The notes under the pieces: generated by a model
Told to the model about the DNA's origin: nothing
Databases searched by the model: none
What the model saw: only the letters and a program-made list of their open reading frames with translations
Made by a program: the position numbers and the translations under genes
Source: Pseudomonas fluorescens
GTDB taxonomy: Bacteria > Pseudomonadota > Gammaproteobacteria > Pseudomonadales > Pseudomonadaceae
Direction of reading: 5' to 3'
Assembly (NCBI RefSeq): GCF_040448305.1
Contig: NZ_CP148752.1
Coordinates: 4,216,001-4,280,000, forward strand
DNA: 64,000 nucleotides
Shown: one piece after another, positions 1 to 7,927 of the stretch
Layout: every line of letters starts with the position of its first letter
How positions within the stretch are numbered: position 1 is the stretch's first letter

Positions 1-1
1 G

Positions 2-349
2 AACAGCCTGTTGCGCCTGACCGAGGGCGACGAGGCCGAAGTCGCTTTTGACGGCATTCCCGGAAAGGTTTTCGAAGGCAAGGTCAAAACCGTGGTTTCG
101 GTCATCGCCGAAGGCCAGGTTCAACCGTCGGGCACGCTGATCGGCTTCACTGGATCACCACCGGCCGGCCGGGTTCCGGTGATCATTGAAATCACCGATC
201 CCGACTATGCCCAGTACGCCGGCCAGATGCCCGGCGGTGCGTACGGGCAGGCGGCGTTGTACAGCCAGCATTTCCATCACATCGCGATGATGCGCAAAAT
301 CCTTCTGCGCATGGCCGCCTGGATGAACTACATCTTTCCGTTCCACTAA
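2..349 (+). CDS. HlyD-family membrane-fusion protein, C-terminal part
   Basis: The reading frame is open from the first bases of the window, so the gene starts upstream and only about 115 residues are visible. The segment reads as the end of the beta-barrel and C-terminal tail of a HlyD/YiaV-type periplasmic adaptor (GKVFEGKVKTVV, then GRVPVIIEITD), proteins that link an inner-membrane pump to the envelope. The tail HHIAMMRKILLRMAAWMNYIF resembles that of YiaV/YibH-like proteins. The gene converges on the TonB receptor to its right. The pump partner is outside the window, so the substrate cannot be told. Confidence 0.7.
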   Translation, partial: NSLLRLTEGDEAEVAFDGIPGKVFEGKVKTVVSVIAEGQVQPSGTLIGFTGSPPAGRVPVIIEITDPDYAQYAGQMPGGAYGQAALYSQHFHHIAMMRKILLRMAAWMNYIFPFH

Positions 350-360
350 CCCGGCATCGA

Positions 361-398
361 CGGCAACTGGCTCAATCCTTGAATTGGGTCAGTTGCCG
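361..398. terminator. Stem-loop between convergent genes
   Basis: CGGCAACTG (361-369) pairs perfectly with CAGTTGCCG (390-398), and CAAT/ATTG inside extends the helix. It lies between the convergent stops of the HlyD-type gene and the TonB receptor. No T-run follows on either strand, so it may terminate weakly or simply protect 3' ends. Confidence 0.4.
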
Positions 399-431
399 GC
401 CGGTTGTGCCAGACGCCTGGCATCCGTCGCT

Positions 432-2492
432 TTACATGTCGTAGCGCAGAATCAACCCCACCGTGCGAGGTGCGCCGGCATCGACGATGTCGCCACTGCG
501 GTTGTTGGTGATGTATTCCTTGTCGAAGGCGTTCTTCACGAAACCGGACACGGCAACGTTTTTGGTGACCTTGTATTCGGTGTTGAAGTTGGCCAGCCAA
601 TAGTTGTCGCTCTGACGCTCGCCGGTGACCTGCCCTGCGTCGTCGAACTCGTATTCCGACGGAGTGGTGCTCTGGTAGGTGACATCGGTGTTGAACGTCA
701 GGCGGTCGTCCCAACGATAGGTGCCGCCGACCGACATCTTGTACTTGGGCGCATACAGGAACGATTCGCCGCTCATGTCGCGGCCATCACCTGTGACGAA
801 GTCCTTGTACTTGCCATCGGTGATGGCACCACCGGCGGTCAGGGTCAGTTGCTCGGTAAGGTCTTTTTCGACGAAGACTTCCAGGCCCTTGATGTCGCTG
901 CTGCCGGCGTTGAAGATGTGAGCGAACTGTGTGTCCGGGTCCAGCACGCTGACCTGCTGGTCCTTCCAGTCGGTGTAGTACAGGTTGGCGCGGGTCCGCA
1001 GGGTCTGGTCGAAGAACGAACCCCGGTAGGACAACTCGTAGTTGGTGGTGTACTCCGGATCGTACGGTTCGTGACCGCCACCGGCACGGACGTTGACGCC
1101 ACCGCCGCGATAGCCTTTCTGCACCATGAATCCCAGGTACTGATTGGCGGCCAGTTCATGGTCGATACCCAGTTTCGGCAACAGCGCATCAAACGACTTG
1201 CTGACATTGCCAGGGCTGGAGAAGTCGTCCTGGTCGATATCGGTGTCGTTGGTCTCGTGGTCGTAGCGCAGACCGGTGATCAAGGTCCAGCGCGGGGCGA
1301 ACGTCCAGTTGATTTCACCGAACACTGCCTGGTTTTCAATCGTCGTGTCGCCCTTGGCGGTGCCGAACAGTTCGTCGTCGAACAGCAATTTGTCGTGGAA
1401 GTTGTTGGTACTGCGGCCGTAATAGGCGCCGACGAAGCTCTTCACGGTGTCCGAGGCGTAATTCAGACGCAGTTCCTGACTGAACAGGTCGCCGTCCTGC
1501 TTGCGCAGAACCACCTGGTTGTCCACGGCCGTCTGGTCGAAGTCCAGGCGGGCGTCGTAGTCCGAGCTGGTATTGGCCGTGAGGCTGGTCAGGGACCAGT
1601 GATCGTCCAGGCGGTAATCGACCTTGGCGCTGACGGTGTCCTGGCTGAGTTTGTCGTACGCATCGGTATTGGATGAAATCTTGTAGTAGCGGACCTTGTC
1701 GTTTTCACGCATGACCGAGTTGTCGCCCTTGCGGCTTTCACCGTGGGCGTAGGTCAGCAGCACATCGAGATCGTCGTTGGGCAGGATCAACAGCTTGCCG
1801 CGGGCATTGCTGGTACGGGTCGGGTTGGCGTCGTTACCCAGTGCGATATTGTCTATATAGCCGTCGCCTTCCTGATAATCCACGGCGATACGGCCGGCTA
1901 TCTTGTCGTCGACGATCGAACCGCCGCCGGCCACTGCCGCTCCGCGCTCGTTGTAGTTCCCGGCGTTGGTCTGCGCGGAAAAACTCGGTTCGAAGGTTGG
2001 ATTTTTGGTCTGGATGACAACGGCACCGGCCAGGGAGTTACGGCCTTGGGTGGTGGACTGCGGGCCAAGGAAGACTTCAACCTGCTCGACGTCCCACAGC
2101 GGCATCGGGCTGAGGGTCAGTGCGCGGTTCGGCTGCACGGCGCCGTCGACGAACACCGAGACCGCGCCGTTGAGCGTGGCCGGTCCCTGGTCATCGAAAC
2201 CGGACACCGGTACACCACGAATGCCCCAGTTTTCGTTACCGGCCTGGTTGTACACGCCCGGCGTACGGGCGAATACGTCGACCAGGTCATGGTCGGCCTT
2301 CTCGCGCAATTGTTTGTCGGTGACGACCACCACGCTCGATTGAGTCTGTTCCAGGGTGCGGTTGATTTTTTCACCCGTCACCGTGATCGGGGCGATTTCC
2401 ATTGTGTTCGACTGTTCGGCCGCCCATGCGCTGTTCATCAGGCAAGCCGCCGACCCCACAGCCAACGCAATTGTATTTTTTTTGAAATTCAC
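432..2492 (-). CDS. TonB-dependent outer-membrane receptor
   Basis: The 686-residue protein has a Sec signal peptide (about 1-24, ending AWA/AE), a possible TonB box near EIAPITVTGEK, a plug domain from about residue 45 (SSVVVVTDKQLREKADHDLV, then TPGVYNQAGNENWGIRGVP), and a C-terminal barrel of roughly 500 residues rich in alternating aromatic strands. Family members import ferric siderophores, other metal chelates or other scarce solutes with TonB/ExbBD energy. No N-terminal signalling extension is present, so it is not a FecA-type transducer. A Fur-like box and a 24-bp palindrome lie upstream. The ligand is unknown. It sits beyond the glycosyltransferase operon but has its own promoter region. 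Confidence 0.93.
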   Translation of the reverse strand: MNFKKNTIALAVGSAACLMNSAWAAEQSNTMEIAPITVTGEKINRTLEQTQSSVVVVTDKQLREKADHDLVDVFARTPGVYNQAGNENWGIRGVPVSGFDDQGPATLNGAVSVFVDGAVQPNRALTLSPMPLWDVEQVEVFLGPQSTTQGRNSLAGAVVIQTKNPTFEPSFSAQTNAGNYNERGAAVAGGGSIVDDKIAGRIAVDYQEGDGYIDNIALGNDANPTRTSNARGKLLILPNDDLDVLLTYAHGESRKGDNSVMRENDKVRYYKISSNTDAYDKLSQDTVSAKVDYRLDDHWSLTSLTANTSSDYDARLDFDQTAVDNQVVLRKQDGDLFSQELRLNYASDTVKSFVGAYYGRSTNNFHDKLLFDDELFGTAKGDTTIENQAVFGEINWTFAPRWTLITGLRYDHETNDTDIDQDDFSSPGNVSKSFDALLPKLGIDHELAANQYLGFMVQKGYRGGGVNVRAGGGHEPYDPEYTTNYELSYRGSFFDQTLRTRANLYYTDWKDQQVSVLDPDTQFAHIFNAGSSDIKGLEVFVEKDLTEQLTLTAGGAITDGKYKDFVTGDGRDMSGESFLYAPKYKMSVGGTYRWDDRLTFNTDVTYQSTTPSEYEFDDAGQVTGERQSDNYWLANFNTEYKVTKNVAVSGFVKNAFDKEYITNNRSGDIVDAGAPRTVGLILRYDM

Positions 2493-2600
2493 GCCCCGCT
2501 CCCCTGCGACAGATATTTTGTTTTTTTCTTACATCCAGAAAGCTGTTTTCCTACAGCGGGCAGGAGTCTAATCGAAAGCAATGCAGAAACAAATACTATT

Positions 2601-2619
2601 GATAAACCATCTCATTAGC
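2601..2619 (-). promoter_or_regulatory. Possible Fur box upstream of the TonB receptor
   Basis: On the minus strand the 19-mer GCTAATGAGATGGTTTATC matches 13 of 19 positions of the Fur consensus GATAATGATAATCATTATC. It lies about 110 bp upstream of the receptor start. A match of this quality is suggestive only, but iron control of a TonB receptor is the expected arrangement. Confidence 0.4.
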
Positions 2620-2632
2620 ATTTATGCAGTCG

Positions 2633-2656
2633 AAATGTATTCAATCGAATACATTT
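2633..2656. promoter_or_regulatory. Perfect 24-bp palindrome, probable operator
   Basis: AAATGTATTC (2633-2642) and GAATACATTT (2647-2656) are exact inverted repeats separated by AATC. No coding frame explains it. It lies about 140 bp upstream of the TonB receptor start and downstream of the small membrane ORF, so it most likely serves the receptor promoter. The binding protein is not recognised. The rest of 2493-2820 holds nothing else I can support. Confidence 0.5.
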
Positions 2657-2820
2657 GATTTTGATTGCTGCCGCCTCAGGCACGCTGGTTTTTTGGATTT
2701 CAGGTGTTTAACGGCAGGGGGCCGAGTGAGAAGGCCAGACAGTGGCTCGCACCATTGCGGTGCTTGAAGTATCGGCAAGGAGATATCGGGAAACGTCGAG
2801 CGAGGCAGCGAGGGTCGGCG

Positions 2821-2946
2821 CTAAATTATCCAATACAGCAGCAGGCGAGAGGCAATCCAGTGAGACGCCTGGACCACCCCCCATGCCAACAGGGCACACA
2901 TCAACAGGTAGCCCGCAAGGAACTTGAACATCGCGTCCCTTTCCAT
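2821..2946 (-). CDS. 41-residue small membrane protein
   Basis: A short ORF begins with ATG seven bases after a good Shine-Dalgarno (GGGAGGG) and encodes MERDAMFKFLAGYLLMCALL followed by AWGVVQASHWIASRLLLYWI and a final Ile, i.e. two hydrophobic stretches with few charges. It could span the inner membrane once or form a hairpin. It is the last ORF of the leftward operon, after the broken nucleotidyltransferase. I do not recognise a family. A second in-frame ATG (Met6) is possible. Small membrane peptides like this often accompany transporters, but that is inference. Confidence 0.5.
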   Translation of the reverse strand: MERDAMFKFLAGYLLMCALLAWGVVQASHWIASRLLLYWII

Positions 2947-2980
2947 GCAACCCTCCCGGCTTTACAGCCATACAGGGCGT

Positions 2981-3169
2981 TCAATGCCAACGCGTAACCG
3001 TTACAACGTCCCGTCTCGCCCGTATAGGCTTCGATTGCCAGAATGGTTTCCAGTTCCATAGGCGCACAAATCGGGAAAAAACCTTGGGCAGCGGCGAACA
3101 CATGCGCGTGCCCTGCCCTGCCGCGAGAATCACCGCCAGGGTCGGCCAGCCGATGTTGTCGCTCATCAC
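2981..3169 (-). pseudogene. Broken N-terminus of a GlmU/MurU-like nucleotidyltransferase
   Basis: After a strong Shine-Dalgarno (AGGAGG) and 25 bp past the aldehyde dehydrogenase stop, a frame opens with TLAVILAAGQGTRM then SPLPKV, the nucleotide-binding signature (LAAGxGTRM...PK) of sugar-1-phosphate and CTP nucleotidyltransferases. Similarity fades after about 35 codons. The frame ends after 62 residues where the family usually has 220-450. An adjacent frame continues with a different sequence, consistent with a frameshift followed by decay. It lies next to an AmgK-like sugar kinase, and AmgK normally works with the nucleotidyltransferase MurU, which supports the reading. It could instead be a start-only deletion remnant. 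Confidence 0.4.
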
Positions 3170-3193
3170 GACCCTCCTGTGTGCATCCCGGCT

Positions 3194-4702
3194 TCAGGCC
3201 GGATCGCGATAGAACACGTCGTCAGCGTACGGGTACCACCAGTCCTGAATCTTCGGCTGGTGGTCGATGATGACCATCTTAGAGCGGCGGAACGCTTCCA
3301 GCCCCTGACGCCCGAGTTCGCGCCCAAGGCCGGACATCTTCCAGCCGCCGAACGGCAGCGCATCGTTGTCGATCAGCGGATTGTTGACCCAGACCATCCC
3401 CGCCTCCAGACGCTCGGCGGCTTCCATGGCTTCGGCCAGATCCGTGGTGAACAGCGAGGCGCCAAGGCCGAACGGCGAGTCGTTGGCCAACCGCACCGCC
3501 TCATCGAAATCGCTGACCCGGCAGATCGCCGCCACCGGGCCGAAGCACTCTTCCTGCAGAATCGCCATGTCGCCGGTCACGCCGGTGAGGATGGTCGGCT
3601 CATAGAACCAGCCGACGCTGTGCTCGGGCGGAATCCGTCCGCCACACACCACTGTCGCGCCCTTGGCCACGGCGTCATCGACCAGGCGCATGACCTTGTT
3701 GCGTGCCGCCTCGCTGACCATCGGCCCGATCTCAGAACGTTCCAGGCCATGGCCTATGCGCAATGTGCGGCTACGCTCGGCGAACCTGGCGACAAACTCG
3801 TCATGGATTTCATCGACGACGTAGAAGCGTTCCGCCGAGGTGCAGATTTGCCCGCTCAGGTGGAACGCCGCGGTCACCGCACCCGCCGCTGCCACATCCA
3901 GCGGTGCATGCCTGGAGATGATCAGCGGATCGCTGCCACCGGCCTCGATCACGCAAGGTTTCATCCGTTCGGCGCAGGCCACGGCCACCGCCTTGCCTGC
4001 CGCCACGCTGCCGGTGAATGCCACCGCGTGGGTCTGCGCCGACTGCACCAGTAACTGCGCGGTGACCGCATCGCCCGGCACACAAGACACCAGCCCAGGC
4101 AGCAACGCAGTGAAGTGTTCCATGAACTTGAGGGTGCACAGGGTCGTGGCTTCCGCCGGCTTGATGATGCAGGCATTGCCCGCCGCCAAAGACGCGGCGA
4201 CCGTCCAGCACATCAGCAGGATCGGAAAGTTGAACGGCATGATGTGCACGCTGACACCGTACGGCTCGTAACGCACATGCTGGAACGAACCGATCTGCGT
4301 GGTGCCGGCGACCTTGCCGGCATCGTCCCGGGCCATCTCCGCGTAGTAGCGAAAGATCGGCGCGCAGTTGGCCAGCTCGCCCATGGCTTCTGGAAACGGC
4401 TTGCCCATCTCCAGGGTCATCAGGCGCGCGACTTCACGGTTGCAGGCCAGGTTCTGTTCGATGGCATTGGCCAGTTGATGCAGGCGCGCGGCGCGGCTTT
4501 TCGCGTCGATCAAGCGCCATTGGCGTTGCGCGGCGGTGGCGGCATCGGTGGCGGCTTGCACATCGGCTGCGCCACACACGCCGACTTGCCCGACCGGTTG
4601 CAGGGTCGCCGGGTCGAGCACTTCGCGCACACGGCCATCGGTCAGCGGCAGGAATTCAGAATTGATGAAACGCAATGCGGTGTCAGTGTTGAACGTGGCC
4701 AT
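3194..4702 (-). CDS. NAD(P)-dependent aldehyde dehydrogenase
   Basis: A 502-residue member of the aldehyde dehydrogenase superfamily, oxidising an aldehyde to an acid. Visible marks are the cofactor-binding region ending NFPILLMCW and IIKPAEATTL, the catalytic Glu in IEAGGSDPLI, the catalytic Cys in GQICTSAERF, and the C-terminal LPFGGWKMSGLGRELG. The start MATFNTD is chosen because the longer frame upstream translates the opposite part of the kinase gene. The 5' end overlaps the kinase gene by 20 bp, so the two are translated together. In the cluster it would oxidise an aldehyde released by an amine oxidase such as the DAO-like enzyme at 14.4 kb; the substrate is inferred. Confidence 0.9.
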   Translation of the reverse strand: MATFNTDTALRFINSEFLPLTDGRVREVLDPATLQPVGQVGVCGAADVQAATDAATAAQRQWRLIDAKSRAARLHQLANAIEQNLACNREVARLMTLEMGKPFPEAMGELANCAPIFRYYAEMARDDAGKVAGTTQIGSFQHVRYEPYGVSVHIMPFNFPILLMCWTVAASLAAGNACIIKPAEATTLCTLKFMEHFTALLPGLVSCVPGDAVTAQLLVQSAQTHAVAFTGSVAAGKAVAVACAERMKPCVIEAGGSDPLIISRHAPLDVAAAGAVTAAFHLSGQICTSAERFYVVDEIHDEFVARFAERSRTLRIGHGLERSEIGPMVSEAARNKVMRLVDDAVAKGATVVCGGRIPPEHSVGWFYEPTILTGVTGDMAILQEECFGPVAAICRVSDFDEAVRLANDSPFGLGASLFTTDLAEAMEAAERLEAGMVWVNNPLIDNDALPFGGWKMSGLGRELGRQGLEAFRRSKMVIIDHQPKIQDWWYPYADDVFYRDPA

Positions 4703-5756
4703 GGGATGATCCTTGAACCAATCGATAAGGGGTTTCGCGCAACGTCGCCAGGGTCTCGGCGGGCAGTTGATCACGCCAGCCCGGCACCTGCCGGTCGAGC
4801 CATTGGCGCAGGGGCGCAAAGGCCTCGGCGTCCAGGGCGCGGACAAACAAACCCAGGGTACGCGGCAGATGCGCCAGGTAACCGTGCTTGCCGTCACGGC
4901 CGGCCAGGCGCACGAAAATCCCAAGCACCTTGGCGTGACGCTGGGCGGCCAGGCGCCGGTAGTCTTCGAGAAAACCCGGCGCATCCAGCTCCGGGCGCTG
5001 AGACAGGTAATGGCTGATCAGTGCCTTGCGCAGCGCTTCGGGCACATCGCGCCGGGCGTCTTCGAGCAGCGACATCAGGTCATAGGCCGCCGCCCCGACC
5101 AGGGCGTCCTGGAAATCCAGTAAGCCGCAGGCCGCCACGCCTTCACGGCCTTGCAGCAGCATCAGGTTGTCGACGTGAAAGTCGCGCAGCACCAGGGCTT
5201 CGCGGCGTTTTGCGACATCACGACAGGCGGCGGCGAACAGCGCCAGATACTCATCGCGCAGGTCTTGCGCCGCGTCCTTGCCGATCAGCAGCGGCACGTA
5301 CCAGTCGATAAACAGCGCGTACTCGTCCGCCAGTCGCTGCCCGTCGTAAGGCGCCAGTTCCGTGGCTGGCGCTGCGCGATGCAACGCCACCAGCGTATCG
5401 ACCGCCAGGTGATACAACGCCGACTCCGAATGCCCGGCCAGCAGCAGCCGGGTATAGGTGTCGTGACCGAAATCCTCGATCAACGCCAGCCCCGCTACCT
5501 CGTCCACCGCCAGCAAGGCCGGCGCGGACAGGCCCAGCCCCTGCAACTGCCGGGCGATCCGCACGAACGGGCCGATCGGCTCGCTGTGTGGCGGCGAATC
5601 CATCAACAACAGGCCGGCGCCGTCCAGGCGGAAATACCGCCGGGTCGAAGCATCCGCCGGCAAGGCAACCAACAAGGTCTCGGCGAAACCGGCACGGGCC
5701 AGAAAGGCGGCGCGCTGGTCTTCACGGGTTGGCAATGAAGCCCGTGCATCTGTCAT
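4683..5756 (-). CDS. AmgK-like sugar kinase (APH/choline-kinase fold)
   Basis: A 357-residue phosphotransferase of the APH family, closest by eye to AmgK, which phosphorylates the anomeric carbon of MurNAc/GlcNAc in cell-wall recycling. Marks are DASTRRYFR near the N-terminus, LLMDSPP, the catalytic loop LVLRDFHVDNLM, the metal-binding GLLDFQDALVG and YDLMSLLEDARRD. The start is Met at 5756, six bases from the cupin stop; an overlapping GTG three codons upstream is possible. It is embedded among glycosyltransferases and a nucleotidyltransferase remnant, so I infer that it makes a sugar-1-phosphate as precursor of an activated sugar donor. Cell-wall recycling is the alternative, and choline-type or aminoglycoside substrates are less likely. 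Confidence 0.75.
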   Translation of the reverse strand: MTDARASLPTREDQRAAFLARAGFAETLLVALPADASTRRYFRLDGAGLLLMDSPPHSEPIGPFVRIARQLQGLGLSAPALLAVDEVAGLALIEDFGHDTYTRLLLAGHSESALYHLAVDTLVALHRAAPATELAPYDGQRLADEYALFIDWYVPLLIGKDAAQDLRDEYLALFAAACRDVAKRREALVLRDFHVDNLMLLQGREGVAACGLLDFQDALVGAAAYDLMSLLEDARRDVPEALRKALISHYLSQRPELDAPGFLEDYRRLAAQRHAKVLGIFVRLAGRDGKHGYLAHLPRTLGLFVRALDAEAFAPLRQWLDRQVPGWRDQLPAETLATLRETPYRLVQGSSHGHVQH

Positions 5757-5761
5757 GGCGA

Positions 5762-6106
5762 TCACCGGATCATGTAGACCTTTTTGATGGTCTCGTGGAC
5801 GGTGCACACACCCTTCCAGTCCTTGCCGAAGAAGGCGGCGGTGTCCGGCTTGATCTCGATCACTTCGCCGGACTCGTGGACGTAAGTGCAGCGACCTTCG
5901 AGGAAGTGGCAGAACTCGTCGCTGGTGACATGGCAGAACCACTTGCCCGGGGTGCAGATCCAGATACCGCATTCGGACTGGCCTTCGGGGCCTTTGTGCA
6001 GCACCACGCCGGATACACGGGACTCACCTTCAAGCATGGTCGGGATCACGCCCCAATCCTTGACGTCGGTGATGCTCAGCGGGTCGTACAGAAACGGGGT
6101 CGTCAT
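5762..6106 (-). CDS. Small cupin (DUF861/EutQ-like)
   Basis: A 114-residue single-domain cupin. The core reads GIWICTPGKWFCHVTSDEFC, then HFLEGRCTYVHESGEVIEIK and a final VHETIKKVYMIR. This is the cupin_3 pattern found in ureidoglycine aminohydrolase- and EutQ-like proteins. The usual first metal motif is thinned: few His residues remain, so metal binding is uncertain. A second related cupin (6251-6619) and a third (15799-16158) belong to the same cluster, each keeping the DE(F/L)CH core and an ending of the KVYFIL type. It may bind or isomerise a sugar or amine intermediate; the function is not established. Confidence 0.75.
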   Translation of the reverse strand: MTTPFLYDPLSITDVKDWGVIPTMLEGESRVSGVVLHKGPEGQSECGIWICTPGKWFCHVTSDEFCHFLEGRCTYVHESGEVIEIKPDTAAFFGKDWKGVCTVHETIKKVYMIR

Positions 6107-6146
6107 TCATCTTCTCCAGTAAAAAAATCAGTCTTGGCGGTTATCC

Positions 6147-6239
6147 CCTGTGGGAGCCAGCCTGCTGGCGATTGCGCCGGGACAGTCGACACAGATGTCG
6201 CCCGACGCACCGCTATCGCCAGCAGGCTGGCTCCCACAG
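6147..6239. repeat. REP dyad (inverted pair)
   Basis: CCTGTGGGAGCCAGCCTGCT on the plus strand is mirrored by AGCAGGCTGGCTCCCACAG at the other end, about 50 bp apart. It lies inside the operon between two cupin genes, where it can fold in mRNA and protect or attenuate the transcript. Confidence 0.9.
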
Positions 6240-6250
6240 TGATTACCGGC

Positions 6251-6619
6251 TCAAGCCAGCATGTAAACGTTGCGCAGGGTCTCCCGGACATGGCATTCGC
6301 CCGTCCAGCCGGCCGGGAACAGCACCAGGGTGTTGGGGCGCACTTCGATCACTTCGCCGTTGTCATTGCGGTAAGTCGCTACACCCGCGATGAAATGGCA
6401 CAGCTCGTCCCGGGGAATCGACAGCCGCCAGCGCCCGGGGGTGCACACCCACAGTCCGCTTTCCGGGCTGTTGTTCGGGCCCTTGAACAGCAAGCGGCCG
6501 CTGGAATGCGAGACACCTTCGACGGCATCGCTCTGCACGCCCCAGTCCACCAGGTCGGTGCGGCTGCTGACGGCTTCGAGGTACGGCGTGATACCCGCCG
6601 TGGTGGATGAATCAGGCAT
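6251..6619 (-). CDS. Small cupin (DUF861/EutQ-like), second copy
   Basis: A 122-residue cupin paralogous to its neighbour at 5762-6106: GLWVCTPGRWRLSIPRDELC, HFIAGVATYRNDNGEVIEVR, and an ending RETLRNVYMLA. Its start (MPDSST) overlaps the end of glycosyltransferase 1 by 8 bp, implying coupled translation. Conservation of the pair beside a glycosyltransferase suggests the cupins act on the product or substrate of that enzyme. The exact reaction is unknown. The longer upstream frame is rejected because it runs within the glycosyltransferase gene. Confidence 0.75.
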   Translation of the reverse strand: MPDSSTTAGITPYLEAVSSRTDLVDWGVQSDAVEGVSHSSGRLLFKGPNNSPESGLWVCTPGRWRLSIPRDELCHFIAGVATYRNDNGEVIEVRPNTLVLFPAGWTGECHVRETLRNVYMLA

Positions 6620-7895
6620 CGTTAAGCACCTTGTCAAGAATCGCGGCCGCGTCTTGCGGCCCCTTGCGTGATTGCATCTGCGCGCTGGTGCGCTGCAGGC
6701 GTTGGCGCATCGCCTCATCGTTGAGGCACGCGTGGAGTTTTTCCGCGAGCTGTTCTTCGCTCCATTCGTAGCGATCGAGCTTGAAGCCGTGGCCGCTTTC
6801 TTCGGCGCGCATGGCGTTGTCGTGGCCGTCCCAGACGTAGGACATGACGATCGCCGGTTTGCCGAAGAACAGGCACTCGGTGAAGCTGTTGTTGCCGCCG
6901 TGGTGGATCACCGCGTCGACCTGGGCGATCACCGACGGCTGCGGGAACCAGTTGGAAATCTGCACGTTGTCCGGCAGGTCCGGGTATTCGTCGAGGTGTT
7001 CGCCGACGTTGAACAGCGCCCGGTAAGGCAGCTTGCCCACTGCATCGATCAGGCGCTTGAGCAGCTCGACATCGCCGGAACCGAGGCTGCCGAAACTGGC
7101 GTACAGCAGCGGCTTGTCGTCGTTCGCACGGAACGGCGGAATCTCGTAGGGTGTGTCGTGACGCACGCAACCTTGCAGGTAATGGAAGCGCTCGGCCGGC
7201 AATGGATGGCGGCGGTCGAACTTGACCGCATCCGGGTACAACAACAGGTTCATGAACGGCGAGGCCTCAAAGAAGGTCCCCAGCGGATACGGCTGCTCGC
7301 CATGGGCCTGGAGGAACTGGTTGAAGTCGTCGTGGATCGGCCCGACCACTTCCTCGAAACGCTGGCGGAATTGCGCGTGGCCGGCCCTGTCATCGATGCT
7401 CATGCCCGACAGGTGCGGCGGGATATCCGGGTCTTCGATCTCGTTTTCCGAGCAGGAAATGATCCGCACCCACGGCTTGCCGTATTGCTTGATCGCCGGG
7501 AACAGGATCACGTTGTCGACGCAGATCAGGTCGGGCCTGACCTTGTCCAGCACCGCCGGCAGGTCCTTTTGCGCCCACTTGGCGGTTTCGACGATGGCGG
7601 CCCAGCATTCCTTGACGTAGTTGTCGATCTGTTCCAGCGGCGACTTGCGGAAATTCGGAATGTGGCCGTTGATGAAATCCACCCAGTAGCGGGCCATCTC
7701 TTCGGCCGGCATCGGCGCCGACATGTTGACCATGTGCTCTTCAAAACCATAACCGGCGTAGACACCGCTCATGCCCGGGTCGGTGAGGAACACCGCTTTA
7801 TGCCCCAGGGCTTCACAGGCCTGCGCGATACCCACTGAGTTCAGCGCCGGGCCGTAGGCGGCTTCGGGGAAGAATGCGATCACTTTCTGTTTCAT
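6612..7895 (-). CDS. UGT/MGT-type glycosyltransferase 1 (GT-B fold)
   Basis: A 427-residue GT-B glycosyltransferase like those that decorate macrolides and other small molecules. The N-terminal acceptor half starts KQKVIAFFPEAAYGPALNSV. The C-terminal donor half holds PLLYASFGSLGSGD, NWFPQPSVIAQVDAVIHHGG, NNSFTECLFFGKPAIV and WDGHDNAMRAEESGHG. In most family members the last motif reads DQxxNA; here the Gln that contacts the sugar is Gly in a DGHDN arrangement, shared by paralogue 2 at 13.0 kb. It is cytoplasmic with no signal peptide. It follows the transporter ATPase by 32 bp and overlaps a cupin. The acceptor may be the imported amine (inference). Confidence 0.88.
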   Translation of the reverse strand: MKQKVIAFFPEAAYGPALNSVGIAQACEALGHKAVFLTDPGMSGVYAGYGFEEHMVNMSAPMPAEEMARYWVDFINGHIPNFRKSPLEQIDNYVKECWAAIVETAKWAQKDLPAVLDKVRPDLICVDNVILFPAIKQYGKPWVRIISCSENEIEDPDIPPHLSGMSIDDRAGHAQFRQRFEEVVGPIHDDFNQFLQAHGEQPYPLGTFFEASPFMNLLLYPDAVKFDRRHPLPAERFHYLQGCVRHDTPYEIPPFRANDDKPLLYASFGSLGSGDVELLKRLIDAVGKLPYRALFNVGEHLDEYPDLPDNVQISNWFPQPSVIAQVDAVIHHGGNNSFTECLFFGKPAIVMSYVWDGHDNAMRAEESGHGFKLDRYEWSEEQLAEKLHACLNDEAMRQRLQRTSAQMQSRKGPQDAAAILDKVLNDA

Positions 7896-7927
7896 CGAGT
7901 GCTGCTCCTGCCTGGTCTTTTTTTTGT

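Noticed and set aside
384..1676. 430-codon plus-strand ORF opposite the TonB receptor
   Set aside because: It is antisense to a clear receptor gene, has no family motifs, and reflects GC-rich codon structure.
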